From Streptomyces tendae (lineage in GTDB: Bacteria; Actinomycetota; Actinomycetes; Streptomycetales; Streptomycetaceae): a stretch of DNA of 64,000 nt. The stretch covers positions 4,836,001-4,900,000 of the forward strand of contig NZ_CP043959.1 in the NCBI RefSeq assembly GCF_008632955.1, written 5' to 3'. The notes beneath the pieces are model-generated. The model did no database searches. It worked only from the letters and a program-made list of their open reading frames with translations, and was not told the DNA's origin. This document shows, piece by piece, positions 1 to 8,554 of this stretch. The position numbers and the translations under genes were made by a program. Position 1 is the first letter of the stretch. Each line of letters starts with the position of its first letter.

Positions 1-38
1 CCTTTGAACCGAGCCGTACGAACCTGGAGGAGACGCTC

Positions 39-827
39 ATGCTGAAGGGTTACGCCGTCCCGCTGTCCCCCAAGGGCGAGGCCAACATCGCCCCGACACC
101 GCCGTGGCACTACGCCGGCGACATCGTCGGCGTCGAGTTCTTCACGGAGCCCGCCGCGGCCGAGGCGACGCTGCCGGAGGGACTGGACCCGGATCCGGAC
201 ACCTCCGGCCGGGTCGTCGCCTTCTTCGTGGACTGGCAGTTCAACGGCGAGCAGGACGAGTACCTCGACCCCGTCCGCAGCCAGTACCGGGAGTTCTTCG
301 TGCTGGTCGACGCCCGTCACCAGGGCCGGCCGGTGTCGTGGTGCCCGTACATCTACGTCGACAACCATCACGCGCTGGCCCGTGGTTGGATCCAGGGCTT
401 CCCGAAGAAGGCCGGCAACGTGCATCAGACGCGGGTGTTCGCCTCGCCGGGCAAGGCCTCGCCGACGCTGTCGCCAGGCGCCCGCTTCGGGGCGTCCCTC
501 TCCTGCGACGAGCGGACCCTCGCCACGGCGCGGGTGACGCTCCAGGCCCCGATGGAGGACCCGTCGGCCCTGCTCAGCCGGGACACGATCAACCTGCGGC
601 ACTTCCCCACGCTGGAGGTCGGCAAGTACGACAAGCCCGCGGTGCACGAACTGGTCCGCATGGACTACGCCGACCAGCAGGTGGCCGAGGTGTGGACCGG
701 TACCAGTGAGATCGAGCTGCTCCAGGCACCGGGCGAGGAACTGGCGGACCTGGCTCCCGTCCGCGCGGGCATGGGCTTCCGCGCCTCCATGTCCTACAAC
801 GTCACGCAGGTCGAGCCGCTCGGGTAA
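39..827 (+). CDS. Acetoacetate decarboxylase family protein
   Basis: 262 aa, ATG start with a GGAGGA ribosome site about 7 nt upstream. The GFPKKAG motif (Lys123-Lys124) matches the active-site lysine pair of acetoacetate decarboxylases, where the first lysine forms the Schiff base, and the length fits the ADC superfamily. Many actinobacterial members are not true acetoacetate decarboxylases but act on other keto acids or have unknown substrates, so the reaction is uncertain. It is probably cytoplasmic; I see no signal peptide or membrane segment. It is followed 100 bp downstream by a PoxB-type enzyme on the same strand, which suggests keto-acid metabolism but not a proven operon. Confidence 0.8.
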   Translation: MLKGYAVPLSPKGEANIAPTPPWHYAGDIVGVEFFTEPAAAEATLPEGLDPDPDTSGRVVAFFVDWQFNGEQDEYLDPVRSQYREFFVLVDARHQGRPVSWCPYIYVDNHHALARGWIQGFPKKAGNVHQTRVFASPGKASPTLSPGARFGASLSCDERTLATARVTLQAPMEDPSALLSRDTINLRHFPTLEVGKYDKPAVHELVRMDYADQQVAEVWTGTSEIELLQAPGEELADLAPVRAGMGFRASMSYNVTQVEPLG

Positions 828-927
828 CGCCGGCTCCCGGTGCCGTCGGTCCCGCCCGCGCCGACGCCCGCCGCAGGGATCGACGGGACCTCTCTCCCCC
901 ACGCAGTCCGAAGACAGGGGCCACACC

Positions 928-2676
928 ATGAGTACGACCGTCGCAGACCGCATGGTCGAGGCACTGGCCGCCTCCGGCGTCCGCCGCGTCCACGGCCTTC
1001 CCGGCGATTCCCTGAACGGCTTCACCGACGCGCTGCGCCGCAACGGGACCGTCGGGTGGACGCACGTCCGGCACGAGGAGACGGCCGCCTTCGCCGCCGC
1101 CGGGGAGGCCTCCCTGACCGGACACCTCGCCGTCGCGGCGGGCAGTTGCGGCCCGGGCAATCTCCACCTGATCAACGGCCTGTACGAGGCCCAGCGCAGC
1201 CGGGTGCCCGTCCTGGCGATCGCCGCCCACATCCCGAGCGAGGAGATCGGCAGCGAGTACTTCCAGGAGACCCACCCGCAGGACGTGTTCCGCGAGTGCA
1301 GCGTGTACTGCGAGCTCGCCAGTACCCCGGAGCAGGTGCCGCGGCTGCTGCACATCGCCATGCGGATGGCCGTCGAACGGGGCGGGGTGTCCGTCCTCGT
1401 GGTCCCCGGGGACATGCTGCTGGCCGCTCTCGGCGACGCCGGGGCGTTCGCGCGCCCGGTCCTGAGGACCGCGTCGCACGTGACGCCGGACGGCGACGCC
1501 CTCGCCGAGGCCGCCGGCGTCCTCAACGACGCGGACCGGGTGACGATCCTGGGCGGCGCCGGCTGCCTGGGCGCCCACGCCGAGGTCATGGCCCTGGCGG
1601 ACGCGCTGCGGTCCCCGGTCGTGCACTCGCTGCGGGGCAAGGAGCACCTCGAGTACGACAACCCCTACGACGTGGGCCTGACCGGCCTCATCGGCTACAG
1701 CTCGGGCTACCGCGCCATGGAGCACTGCGACGCCCTGCTCATGCTGGGGACCGACTTCCCCTACCGGCCGTTCTACCCGCCTCCGGACGTGCCCGTCGTC
1801 CAGGTCGACATCCGCGGCGAGCACATCGGACGGCGCACCGGGGTCACGGTGCCGCTCGTGGGCACGGTGAAGGACACGGCCGCCGCGCTGCTGCCCCTGC
1901 TCCGGCCGAAGACCGACGGCGCGTTCGCGGAGAAGCTCACCAAGCACTACCGGCGCGTGCGCTCCCACCTGGACCGGCTCGGTGAGGCGAGGCCGACCGA
2001 CGCGCCGATGCACCCGCAGCACGTCGCCGCCGCGGTGGACCGGCTGGCGGCGGACGACACGGTCTTCACGGCGGACGTCGGCACACCTACCGTGTGGGCC
2101 GCGCGCTACCTCACGATGAACGGCCGCCGGCGGCTGATCGGCTCCTTCAACCACGGCAGCATGGCCAACGCGCTGCCCCAGGCCATCGGCGCCCAGTCGG
2201 CCGCGGGCCGGCGGCGCCAGGTCGTGGCGTTCTGCGGGGACGGCGGGCTGAGCATGCTGCTGGGCGACCTGATCACGCTGCGCCATCTGCGTCTGCCGGT
2301 CAAGGTCGTCGTCTTCAACAACGGCACGCTGTCGTTCGTCGAGCTGGAGATGAAGGCCGGCGGCATCGTCAACTACGGCACCGACCTCGACGACCTCGAC
2401 TTCGCGGCCGTCGCCCGCTCCGCCGGCATCTTCGGCGTGCGGGTCGACCGGGCCGGGCAGCTGGACGACGCGCTGCGCGAGGCCCTCGTCCTCGACGGCC
2501 CCGCCGTCGTCGACGCCCGCACGGCGAGCCAGGAGCTGTCGCTGCCTCCGAACCTCACCTACGACCAGGTGAAGGGCTTCTCCCTGTTCGCCACGCGCAC
2601 GGTGCTCTCGGGCCAGGGCGACGAACTGCTGGAGCTGGCGAAGACCAACCTGCACGAACTGCCGCTGCTGCGCTGA
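928..2676 (+). CDS. poxB: Thiamine-dependent pyruvate dehydrogenase (quinone)/pyruvate oxidase
   Basis: 582 aa, the usual length for PoxB. It contains the three domains of ThDP enzymes: the N-terminal PYR domain with the catalytic glutamate (Glu50/51 in the RHEE motif), a central domain, and a C-terminal PP domain with the ThDP motif beginning GDGG at 437 and ending in NN. The family oxidatively decarboxylates pyruvate to acetate and CO2, passing electrons to membrane quinone (PoxB) or oxygen. The longer upstream open frame is discarded because coding bias begins at this ATG. Acetolactate synthase or another ThDP decarboxylase cannot be excluded, but the N-terminal sequence resembles PoxB. 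It is convergent with the next gene, 19 bp away. Confidence 0.82.
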   Translation: MSTTVADRMVEALAASGVRRVHGLPGDSLNGFTDALRRNGTVGWTHVRHEETAAFAAAGEASLTGHLAVAAGSCGPGNLHLINGLYEAQRSRVPVLAIAAHIPSEEIGSEYFQETHPQDVFRECSVYCELASTPEQVPRLLHIAMRMAVERGGVSVLVVPGDMLLAALGDAGAFARPVLRTASHVTPDGDALAEAAGVLNDADRVTILGGAGCLGAHAEVMALADALRSPVVHSLRGKEHLEYDNPYDVGLTGLIGYSSGYRAMEHCDALLMLGTDFPYRPFYPPPDVPVVQVDIRGEHIGRRTGVTVPLVGTVKDTAAALLPLLRPKTDGAFAEKLTKHYRRVRSHLDRLGEARPTDAPMHPQHVAAAVDRLAADDTVFTADVGTPTVWAARYLTMNGRRRLIGSFNHGSMANALPQAIGAQSAAGRRRQVVAFCGDGGLSMLLGDLITLRHLRLPVKVVVFNNGTLSFVELEMKAGGIVNYGTDLDDLDFAAVARSAGIFGVRVDRAGQLDDALREALVLDGPAVVDARTASQELSLPPNLTYDQVKGFSLFATRTVLSGQGDELLELAKTNLHELPLLR

Positions 2677-2695
2677 CCGGCCGACCCCTGCGGCG

Positions 2696-2941
2696 TCACG
2701 CGGCCAGCGTCTCGTCCTCCCGGCGGAGGCCGGTGCCGCCTGCCCGGTACTGCTCCAGCAGTGCGTCGGCCGCGCGCAGGGCCTCGTCGGCGGTACGGGA
2801 GCCGGTCATCACGCACAGCGTGTAGGTGGCGTCCTCGAGCAGCCGGCTGGTGCGGCCGGTGGGCAGCACGTCGTGCTCGATACGCGCCTGGGCGAACCGG
2901 GCCAGCACAGCACGCAGCTCCTTCTCCGCCGGCAGGATCAT
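2696..2941 (-). CDS. DUF5133 domain protein
   Basis: 81 aa. The ATG is preceded by a purine-rich GGGGAGAG site; longer open frames upstream lack coding bias. The central stretch (RLLEDATYTLCVMTGSR) is the signature of DUF5133, a small Streptomyces family of unknown function. It is probably a soluble helical protein. Convergent with poxB. Confidence 0.72.
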   Translation of the reverse strand: MILPAEKELRAVLARFAQARIEHDVLPTGRTSRLLEDATYTLCVMTGSRTADEALRAADALLEQYRAGGTGLRREDETLAA

Positions 2942-3581
2942 CTCGGTACCTCTCCCCTCGTCCGAAGCCGTCCCACGGTGGGGCGCCAGGCTTGCGAATG
3001 CCCCGCCGGAAGAGGTCCACACCTGACGAGTTGTCAGCGGCCGGTGACAGCATCGGCGCGTAACGGAGAACGCGGCGTTCGACTGGCGGATCTGCCTGCT
3101 CCGGTGGAGCGGGGAATGGGCCGACTCCCCGGACGACGGTGACCGGCGGGGCGCGGACGACGAGGCCGCGCGGCGGGCACGGTGGCTGGGGTTCCCACCC
3201 GAGAGGAAGCTCCGGTACGACGGAGGTATCCGCCGGCCCAGGCGCCGCTCCATACCCGGGCGTTCCGCCCAGGTGGGCCGCGGGCACGACATGGACCGCT
3301 ACGCGGCGGACGCCGTCGCCGTGGTGGCGCACCTCGGCCTGCGCGACGTCGTCCACGTCGGCCACTGCGTCGGTGGAGGAGAGGTCGCCCGGTACGTCGC
3401 CAGGCACGGTGCCGGCCGGGACGCTGCGCGCGCGGGCGAGCGGGCCATGCGTCGGCATGGTGGTCGCGCGCATAGCCGACCCTCGAACTATGTTGTCCCG
3501 CCACATGTGCGCCTGACCTGCGGGTTCCTACGGTGTGGCGACACGCAAACGTCCCCGCGGAATCCCCAGGAAGTGGTGCCG
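2942..3581. other. Gene-poor scar with one degraded gene
   Basis: This 640 bp stretch between DUF5133 and the MHS transporter has no intact gene. An open frame continuous with the transporter frame runs through most of it without a good start, and only 3258-3419 resembles a known protein. The rest shows nothing I recognise; it looks like a deletion or decay scar. Confidence 0.5.
3258..3419 (+). pseudogene. Alpha/beta hydrolase (non-heme haloperoxidase) fragment
   Basis: About 54 residues match the middle of bacterial non-heme haloperoxidases and esterases: a GRSAQVG-like strand, GHDMDRYAADAVAVV, then the nucleophile elbow and GGGEVARYVARHG. The N-terminal oxyanion region and the C-terminal Asp/His part are missing. 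The nucleophile elbow reads GHCVGG instead of the usual GHSTGG, so the serine codon has become cysteine. It lies in the same frame as the downstream transporter, but coding bias fades between them. I read it as a remnant, not an expressed domain. Confidence 0.6.
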
Positions 3582-4970
3582 ATGTCGTCGCCCTCTACCG
3601 CTCCACCAGCACCGAACAATCTCAAGCGCATCGTCGCCGCCTCCCTCATCGGCACCACCATCGAGTGGTACGACTTCTTCCTCTACGGCTCGGCCGCCGC
3701 GCTGGTCTTCAACAAGCTGTTCTTCCCGGACTCCGATCCGCTGGTCGGCACGCTGCTGTCGTTCCTGACGTACGCCGTCGGGTTCGCCGCGCGGCCGATC
3801 GGCGCGCTGGTCTTCGGGCACTACGGAGACCGGCTCGGACGCAAGAAGCTGCTCGTGCTGAGCCTGCTGATGATGGGCGGGGCGACCTTCGCGATCGGGC
3901 TGCTGCCCACCCACGCCACCATCGGCAGCGCCGCGCCCGTCCTGCTCACCGTGCTGCGGCTGGTGCAGGGGTTCGCGCTCGGCGGTGAGTGGGGCGGCGC
4001 CGTGCTGCTGGTGTCCGAGCACGGCGACGCGCGCCGGCGCGGGTTCTGGGCCTCCTGGCCGCAGACCGGCGCGCCGGCCGGGCAGTTGCTGGCGACGGGT
4101 GTGCTGTCGCTGCTGACCGCCGTGCTGTCGGACGCGGCCTTCGGGGCCTGGGGCTGGCGCATCCCGTTCCTGCTCTCCGGGGTCCTGGTGATCGTCGGTT
4201 TGTGGATTCGTCTCTCTGTCGACGAGTCGCCGGTGTTCAAGGAGGCACTCCAGCGCGCCGAGGCCCGCAAGGCCGACGCCCCCGCCGAGCGCATGCCCCT
4301 GGTGGCGGTGCTGCGCCACCACTGGCGTGACGTGCTGGTGGCGATGGGCGCGCGGATGGCGGAGAACATCAGCTACTACGTGATCACCGCGTTCATCCTG
4401 GTGTACGCCACCACCTCGGCCGGGGTGTCCAAGCAGACCGCGCTCAACGCGGTGCTCATCGCCTCCGCGCTGCACTTCGCCGTGATCCCGGCCTGGGGTG
4501 CGCTGTCGGACCGGGTGGGCCGGCGTCCGGTGTATCTCATCGGCGCGGTCGGCGTGGGGCTGTGGATGTTCCCCTTCTTCTCGCTCATCGACACCGGGGG
4601 CTTCGGAGCCCTGCTGCTCGCGGTGACCGTGGGCCTGGTGATGCACGGGGCGATGTACGCGCCGCAGGCCGCCTTCTTCTCCGAGATGTTCGCGACCCGG
4701 ATGCGCTACTCCGGTGCCTCCATCGGCGCCCAGTTCGCGTCGGTCGCGGCGGGCGCCCCGGCCCCGCTGATCGCCACCGCGCTGCTGTCGGACTACGGCA
4801 GCTCCACCCCGATCGCGCTCTACGTCATCGCCGCGAGCCTGCTCACGGTCGTCGCCGTGGCGGTGGCCAAGGAGACCCGGCACCGGGATCTGGCGGACGT
4901 GTCCGCCGCGGACGGGCCGGGCGCGCCGCCCGTCAGGACCGAGACCGCCGAGGAGGCGCGCACCCGCTGA
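3582..4970 (+). CDS. MFS transporter, metabolite:H+ symporter (MHS) family
   Basis: 462 aa with about 12 hydrophobic segments. The first helix (IEWYDFFLYG) and the loop between helices 2 and 3 (GHYGDRLGRKKLL) are diagnostic of the MHS branch of major facilitators, which import organic acids and zwitterions with protons. The ATG has an AGGAAG site 7 nt upstream. It is followed by an opposite-strand PucR-type regulator and a 3-hydroxybutyrate dehydrogenase, so uptake of 3-hydroxybutyrate or a related acid is a reasonable inference. The substrate cannot be read from sequence. Confidence 0.85.
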   Translation: MSSPSTAPPAPNNLKRIVAASLIGTTIEWYDFFLYGSAAALVFNKLFFPDSDPLVGTLLSFLTYAVGFAARPIGALVFGHYGDRLGRKKLLVLSLLMMGGATFAIGLLPTHATIGSAAPVLLTVLRLVQGFALGGEWGGAVLLVSEHGDARRRGFWASWPQTGAPAGQLLATGVLSLLTAVLSDAAFGAWGWRIPFLLSGVLVIVGLWIRLSVDESPVFKEALQRAEARKADAPAERMPLVAVLRHHWRDVLVAMGARMAENISYYVITAFILVYATTSAGVSKQTALNAVLIASALHFAVIPAWGALSDRVGRRPVYLIGAVGVGLWMFPFFSLIDTGGFGALLLAVTVGLVMHGAMYAPQAAFFSEMFATRMRYSGASIGAQFASVAAGAPAPLIATALLSDYGSSTPIALYVIAASLLTVVAVAVAKETRHRDLADVSAADGPGAPPVRTETAEEARTR

Positions 4971-4981
4971 TCCGCCCCGTC

Positions 4982-5025
4982 GCCCTGACCCCCGTCCCCG
5001 CCCCCGGCGGTGCGGGGGTCAGGGC
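4982..5025. terminator. Bidirectional hairpin terminator
   Basis: Perfect 13-bp inverted repeat (GCCCTGACCCCCG at 4982-4994 and its complement at 5013-5025) between the convergent transporter and PucR regulator, overlapping the regulator's stop codon. There is no T-tract, as is common in Streptomyces. Confidence 0.75.
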
Positions 5026-7052
5026 TGTGCGGGCGGCGGGGTGATGTCGGACAGACGGTGCAGCCGCAGGGCCAGCTGGATCTCCAGGGCGCGCGCCGGG
5101 CTCTGCCAGTCGTCCCCGAGGAGGCGGCCGACGCGGTCCAGCCGCTGGGCGACCGTGTTGACGTGGACGTGCAGCTCGTCCTTGGTGCGGGCGGGGCTCA
5201 TGCCGCAGGCGAAGTAGGCGTCGAGGGTGCGCAGCAGCTCGGTGCCGCGGCGGTCGTCGTAGGCCACGACCCGGCCGATGGTGCGGTCGACGAAGCCGGC
5301 GATGTCCCGCTCCCCCGCCAGCAGCAGGCCCAGGAAGCCGAAGTCCTCGGCGGCGGAGCCGTCGCCGCAGCGGCCGAGCAGTCTCAGGGTGTCGAGGCAG
5401 CGCCGGGCCTCCGCGTAGGCGGTGGCCACCGTGTCGGGGCGGGCGAGGAGCTGCCCGACCGGGGCGGAGGCGCCGACGGTCACCGGTTCGTGCACGGCCG
5501 TGCCGAGCTCGCGGGCGGTGCGGCGGGCCAGGCCGGTGGCGGTGTCGCCGGGGGCGAGCGGCAGCAGCAGGACCGTGCCGCCGTCGCGGGCCGCGGCGAG
5601 GCCCTGCCGGGTCGCGGCGAGGTGGGAGGCCGCGGCCCACAGCCGTCTGCGGGCGTCGGCCTCCTGGTCGGCGTCGGCGGTGCCGCCCTCCAGCCGGGCG
5701 GCGAGCACGGCGTGGGTGGCGTCCAGGTCGGCGCTCAGCCGGGTGGCCCGCTCGTGCAGCAGGCGGGTGTCGCGGTCACGGGCGTCGAGCAGGTCGTCGA
5801 GCAGTTCGCCCCGGACGCGCTGTTCGGCCTCGGCGGCGGAGCGGCGGGCCAGCAGCAGCAGCGAGGTCACCATGGCCGCGCGTTCGAGGGTCCGCTGGTC
5901 GACGGGGTCGAGGTCGGGGTGGCCGCGCAGCACGAGGGCGCCGAGCAGTTCGTCCCCGGCGGCGACGGCGGCGGTCCAGTCGTCCCCGTGCCGTACGGCG
6001 TGGCCCTCGGCGCGCGAGGACTCCAGGGCCTCGGCGGGCGCCGCCGGGGCCTCGGTGAACTCGACGGTGCCGTCCAGCACCTCGGAGACGGCGGCGGCCA
6101 CGTCGTGCACTCCGCCGCCGCGCAGGACCAGCTCGGCGAGCCGGTCGTGGACGTCGGAGGCGCGCTCGATGACGGCGCTGCGGTCCTGGATGATCTCGTT
6201 GGCGCGCTCCAGGCCGGCGAGGGCGGAGCGGGTCTCGGCGAGCAGGTTGGCGGTGTCGATGGCGGCCGCGGCGAGCGCGGCGAAGGAGCCGAGCAGGGCG
6301 ATCTGCTCCCGCTCGAACACCCGGGAGCGGCGGTCGGCGGCGAACAGCACCCCGATGACGTGGTCGCCGAGCGTCAGGGGCACCCCGACGATGGCGACGA
6401 GCCCTTCGTCGCGCACCCCGCTGTCGATGGAATGGGTGTGCTGGAAGCGGCCGTCGCGGAAGTAGTCGTCGGTGACGTAGGGGCGGGCGGTCTGGGCGAC
6501 GAGGCCGCCGAGCCCCTCCCCCATGCCGAGACGCAGCTGCTGGAAGCGGGCCGCCACCGAGCCCTCGGTGACGCGCATGTAGGTGTCGCCCCTGGCCGGG
6601 TCGTTCAGGCTGAGGTAGGCGACGTCGGTGCCGAGCAGGGAGCGGGCGCGCTGCACGATCGCGCGCAGCACGGCGTCCAGGTCGCGCAGTCCGGCGAGGT
6701 CGTGGGCGGTCTCGAACAGCGCGGACAGCTCCGCCTCCCGGCGGCGGCGCCCCTCCATCTCGGAGCGCACGCGCAGCGCGAGCAGCTTGGCCCGGTCCAG
6801 GGCGGCGACCCGCTCGGCGGGCAGCCCCTCGGCTCGGGCCAGCAGCACCGGCTGCTCGTACGCCTCGGCGGGGGCGCCGCGGGCCAGCAGCTCGAGGAAC
6901 GGCGCCTCGGCGGCGTCGGGCGCAGGCCGGGCGGCCTGGGGCACGGGCCGGGCGGCGTCAGGCACGGGCCGGGCGCCGCCCGGCGCGGGCCGGTCCGGCG
7001 CTCCGGCGGCGAGGGCGGAGCGCTTGGCGGACTGCGGGTGATCGCGGGGCAT
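5019..7052 (-). CDS. GAF-domain PucR-family transcriptional regulator
   Basis: 677 aa. An Ala/Pro-rich N-terminus with short imperfect repeats (ARPVP-type) is followed by a GAF sensor domain at about residues 110-255, a central region, and a C-terminal PucR-type helix-turn-helix (HTH_30) in the last 60 residues (TKDELHVHVNTVAQRLDRV). PucR/CdaR proteins sense small metabolites and activate catabolic genes. It lies between, and opposite to, an MHS transporter and in the same orientation as a 3-hydroxybutyrate dehydrogenase 88 bp upstream, so it probably controls that module. The ligand is unknown. Confidence 0.85.
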   Translation of the reverse strand: MPRDHPQSAKRSALAAGAPDRPAPGGARPVPDAARPVPQAARPAPDAAEAPFLELLARGAPAEAYEQPVLLARAEGLPAERVAALDRAKLLALRVRSEMEGRRRREAELSALFETAHDLAGLRDLDAVLRAIVQRARSLLGTDVAYLSLNDPARGDTYMRVTEGSVAARFQQLRLGMGEGLGGLVAQTARPYVTDDYFRDGRFQHTHSIDSGVRDEGLVAIVGVPLTLGDHVIGVLFAADRRSRVFEREQIALLGSFAALAAAAIDTANLLAETRSALAGLERANEIIQDRSAVIERASDVHDRLAELVLRGGGVHDVAAAVSEVLDGTVEFTEAPAAPAEALESSRAEGHAVRHGDDWTAAVAAGDELLGALVLRGHPDLDPVDQRTLERAAMVTSLLLLARRSAAEAEQRVRGELLDDLLDARDRDTRLLHERATRLSADLDATHAVLAARLEGGTADADQEADARRRLWAAASHLAATRQGLAAARDGGTVLLLPLAPGDTATGLARRTARELGTAVHEPVTVGASAPVGQLLARPDTVATAYAEARRCLDTLRLLGRCGDGSAAEDFGFLGLLLAGERDIAGFVDRTIGRVVAYDDRRGTELLRTLDAYFACGMSPARTKDELHVHVNTVAQRLDRVGRLLGDDWQSPARALEIQLALRLHRLSDITPPPAQP

Positions 7053-7140
7053 GGGTCTCAGGATTCCTCATCCGGCGGCCGCCCCGTCAGGCCTGTGGAC
7101 AACTCCGTCGGCCGACGGCCGGCCGGGGTCGGCTCGTGCC

Positions 7141-7941
7141 TCAGTGGGCGGTCCAGCCGCCGTCCAGGACCAGCGAGGTGCCGGTCACGAAGGACGCCCG
7201 CGGGCCGCACAGGTAGGCGACGGCGTCGGCCACCTCGTCCGGTTCGATGAGGCGCTTGACCGCGCTGTCCTGGAGCAGCACCTCGGACACGACGCGCTCC
7301 TCGGGGATGCCGTGGGCGCGGGCCTGGTCGGCGATCTGCTTCTCGACCAGTGCGGTGCGCACATAGGCGGGGTTCACACAGTTGGAGGTGACACCGTGGG
7401 CCGCGCCCTCCAGGGCGGTGGTCTTGGACAGTCCTTCCAGGCCGTGCTTGGCGGCCACGTACGCGGACTTGTAGGCCGAGGCGCGCAGCCCGTGGACGGA
7501 GGAGATGTTGACGATCCGGCCCCAGCCTTGCCCGTACATGTGCGGCAGGGCACCCCGGATGAGGCGGAAGGGCGCCTCCAGCATCACGGTGAGCACCGTG
7601 TGGAAGACGTCCGGAGGGAAGTCCTCGATGGGGCGGACCAGCTGCAGTCCGGCGTTGTTGACCAGGACGTCGGTCCCGGCCGCGGCGGACTCGGCGGCGT
7701 CCAGGTCGGTGAGGTCCAGGACATGCGGTTCGACGCTGCCGCCGAGGTCCACGGCCGACGCGGCGAGCGCCTCCAGCCCGCCGGCGTCCCGGTCGACGGC
7801 TCTGACCTTGGCACCGGCCGCCGCGAGCCGCAGGGCGCAGGCACGGCCGATGCCGCCGGCGGCGCCGGTGACGAGCGCGGTACGGCCACCGAGGTCGAGG
7901 GAGCTGTCGTGGGGAGCCGGAAGGGCACGGGGCGCGGTCAT
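7141..7941 (-). CDS. bdhA: 3-hydroxybutyrate dehydrogenase (SDR)
   Basis: 266 aa classical short-chain dehydrogenase: cofactor motif TGAAGGIG at 25-32, NNAG at 95-98, catalytic Ser148, Tyr161 and Lys165. The stretch YKSAYVAAKHGLEGLSK and the C-terminal FVTGTSLVLDGGWTAH are characteristic of D-3-hydroxybutyrate dehydrogenases, which interconvert 3-hydroxybutyrate and acetoacetate with NAD. The GTG/ATG start is fixed by a TAGGGT -10 box 6 nt upstream, suggesting a leaderless mRNA. It is grouped with a PucR regulator and an MHS permease. Confidence 0.85.
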   Translation of the reverse strand: MTAPRALPAPHDSSLDLGGRTALVTGAAGGIGRACALRLAAAGAKVRAVDRDAGGLEALAASAVDLGGSVEPHVLDLTDLDAAESAAAGTDVLVNNAGLQLVRPIEDFPPDVFHTVLTVMLEAPFRLIRGALPHMYGQGWGRIVNISSVHGLRASAYKSAYVAAKHGLEGLSKTTALEGAAHGVTSNCVNPAYVRTALVEKQIADQARAHGIPEERVVSEVLLQDSAVKRLIEPDEVADAVAYLCGPRASFVTGTSLVLDGGWTAH

Positions 7942-7947
7942 GGCTCG

Positions 7948-7953
7948 ACCCTA
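7948..7953 (-). promoter_or_regulatory. -10 box of leaderless bdhA promoter
   Basis: TAGGGT on the minus strand, 6 nt before the start codon. No clear -35. Confidence 0.5.
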
Positions 7954-7995
7954 GGCAGCACGCCCCGGTCGACCCATGTGGTCACACCCCACAGT

Positions 7996-8496
7996 TCAGC
8001 GGTTTCCAGTGGGGTCGAGCCATGTGGAGGAGGGGTCGAACCACGTGGGCGCGTCGGAGAGAGCCTGCTTGATGCGGAAGCTGCCGAACTCGTTCAGCTC
8101 GGGCAGCGCGTCCACGTCGAACCAGCCGACGTCGAGCGACTCGTCGTCGTTGACCCGCGCCTGACCGCCGACGGCACGGCAGCGGAAGGTGATGTCCATG
8201 AACTGACAGATGTCGCCGTTGCCGTACGTCACCGGTTCCACGGCCTGGATCAGCACGACCCGCTCGACCACGCAGCGCACCGCGGTCTCCTCCTCGACCT
8301 CGCGCACCGCGCAGGCCGCGGGCTGCTCCCCCGGGTCGGGAATGCCGCCGATCACCGACCACTTGCGGGTGTCCGCCCGGCGGTTGAGCAGCACCCGGCC
8401 CTCGTCGTCGAAGACGAGGGCCGTGACGCCGGGCAGCCACAGCAGCTGATGTCCGGCCGAGGCGCGCAGGGTGCGGATGAAGTCAGGAGTAGCCAT
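7996..8496 (-). CDS. Nudix hydrolase
   Basis: 166 aa. The Nudix box runs from Gly51 to Val73 and includes REVEEE at 65-70 (metal-binding glutamates); the conserved Gly near its end is Ala, a common variation. The family hydrolyses nucleoside diphosphates linked to another moiety; the substrate is not predictable. The start lies 6 nt after a TAGGGT -10 box (8503-8508), so the transcript is probably leaderless. It stands alone between bdhA and lnt on the same strand. Confidence 0.85.
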   Translation of the reverse strand: MATPDFIRTLRASAGHQLLWLPGVTALVFDDEGRVLLNRRADTRKWSVIGGIPDPGEQPAACAVREVEEETAVRCVVERVVLIQAVEPVTYGNGDICQFMDITFRCRAVGGQARVNDDESLDVGWFDVDALPELNEFGSFRIKQALSDAPTWFDPSSTWLDPTGNR

Positions 8497-8502
8497 GTCC
8501 CG

Positions 8503-8508
8503 ACCCTA
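8503..8508 (-). promoter_or_regulatory. -10 box of leaderless Nudix promoter
   Basis: TAGGGT on the minus strand with a 6-nt gap to ATG. Confidence 0.5.
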
Positions 8509-8554
8509 ACCGGCGTGCGCGGACCCTCCCGGGCGCGCCGGAGCGCGTCCGGGG

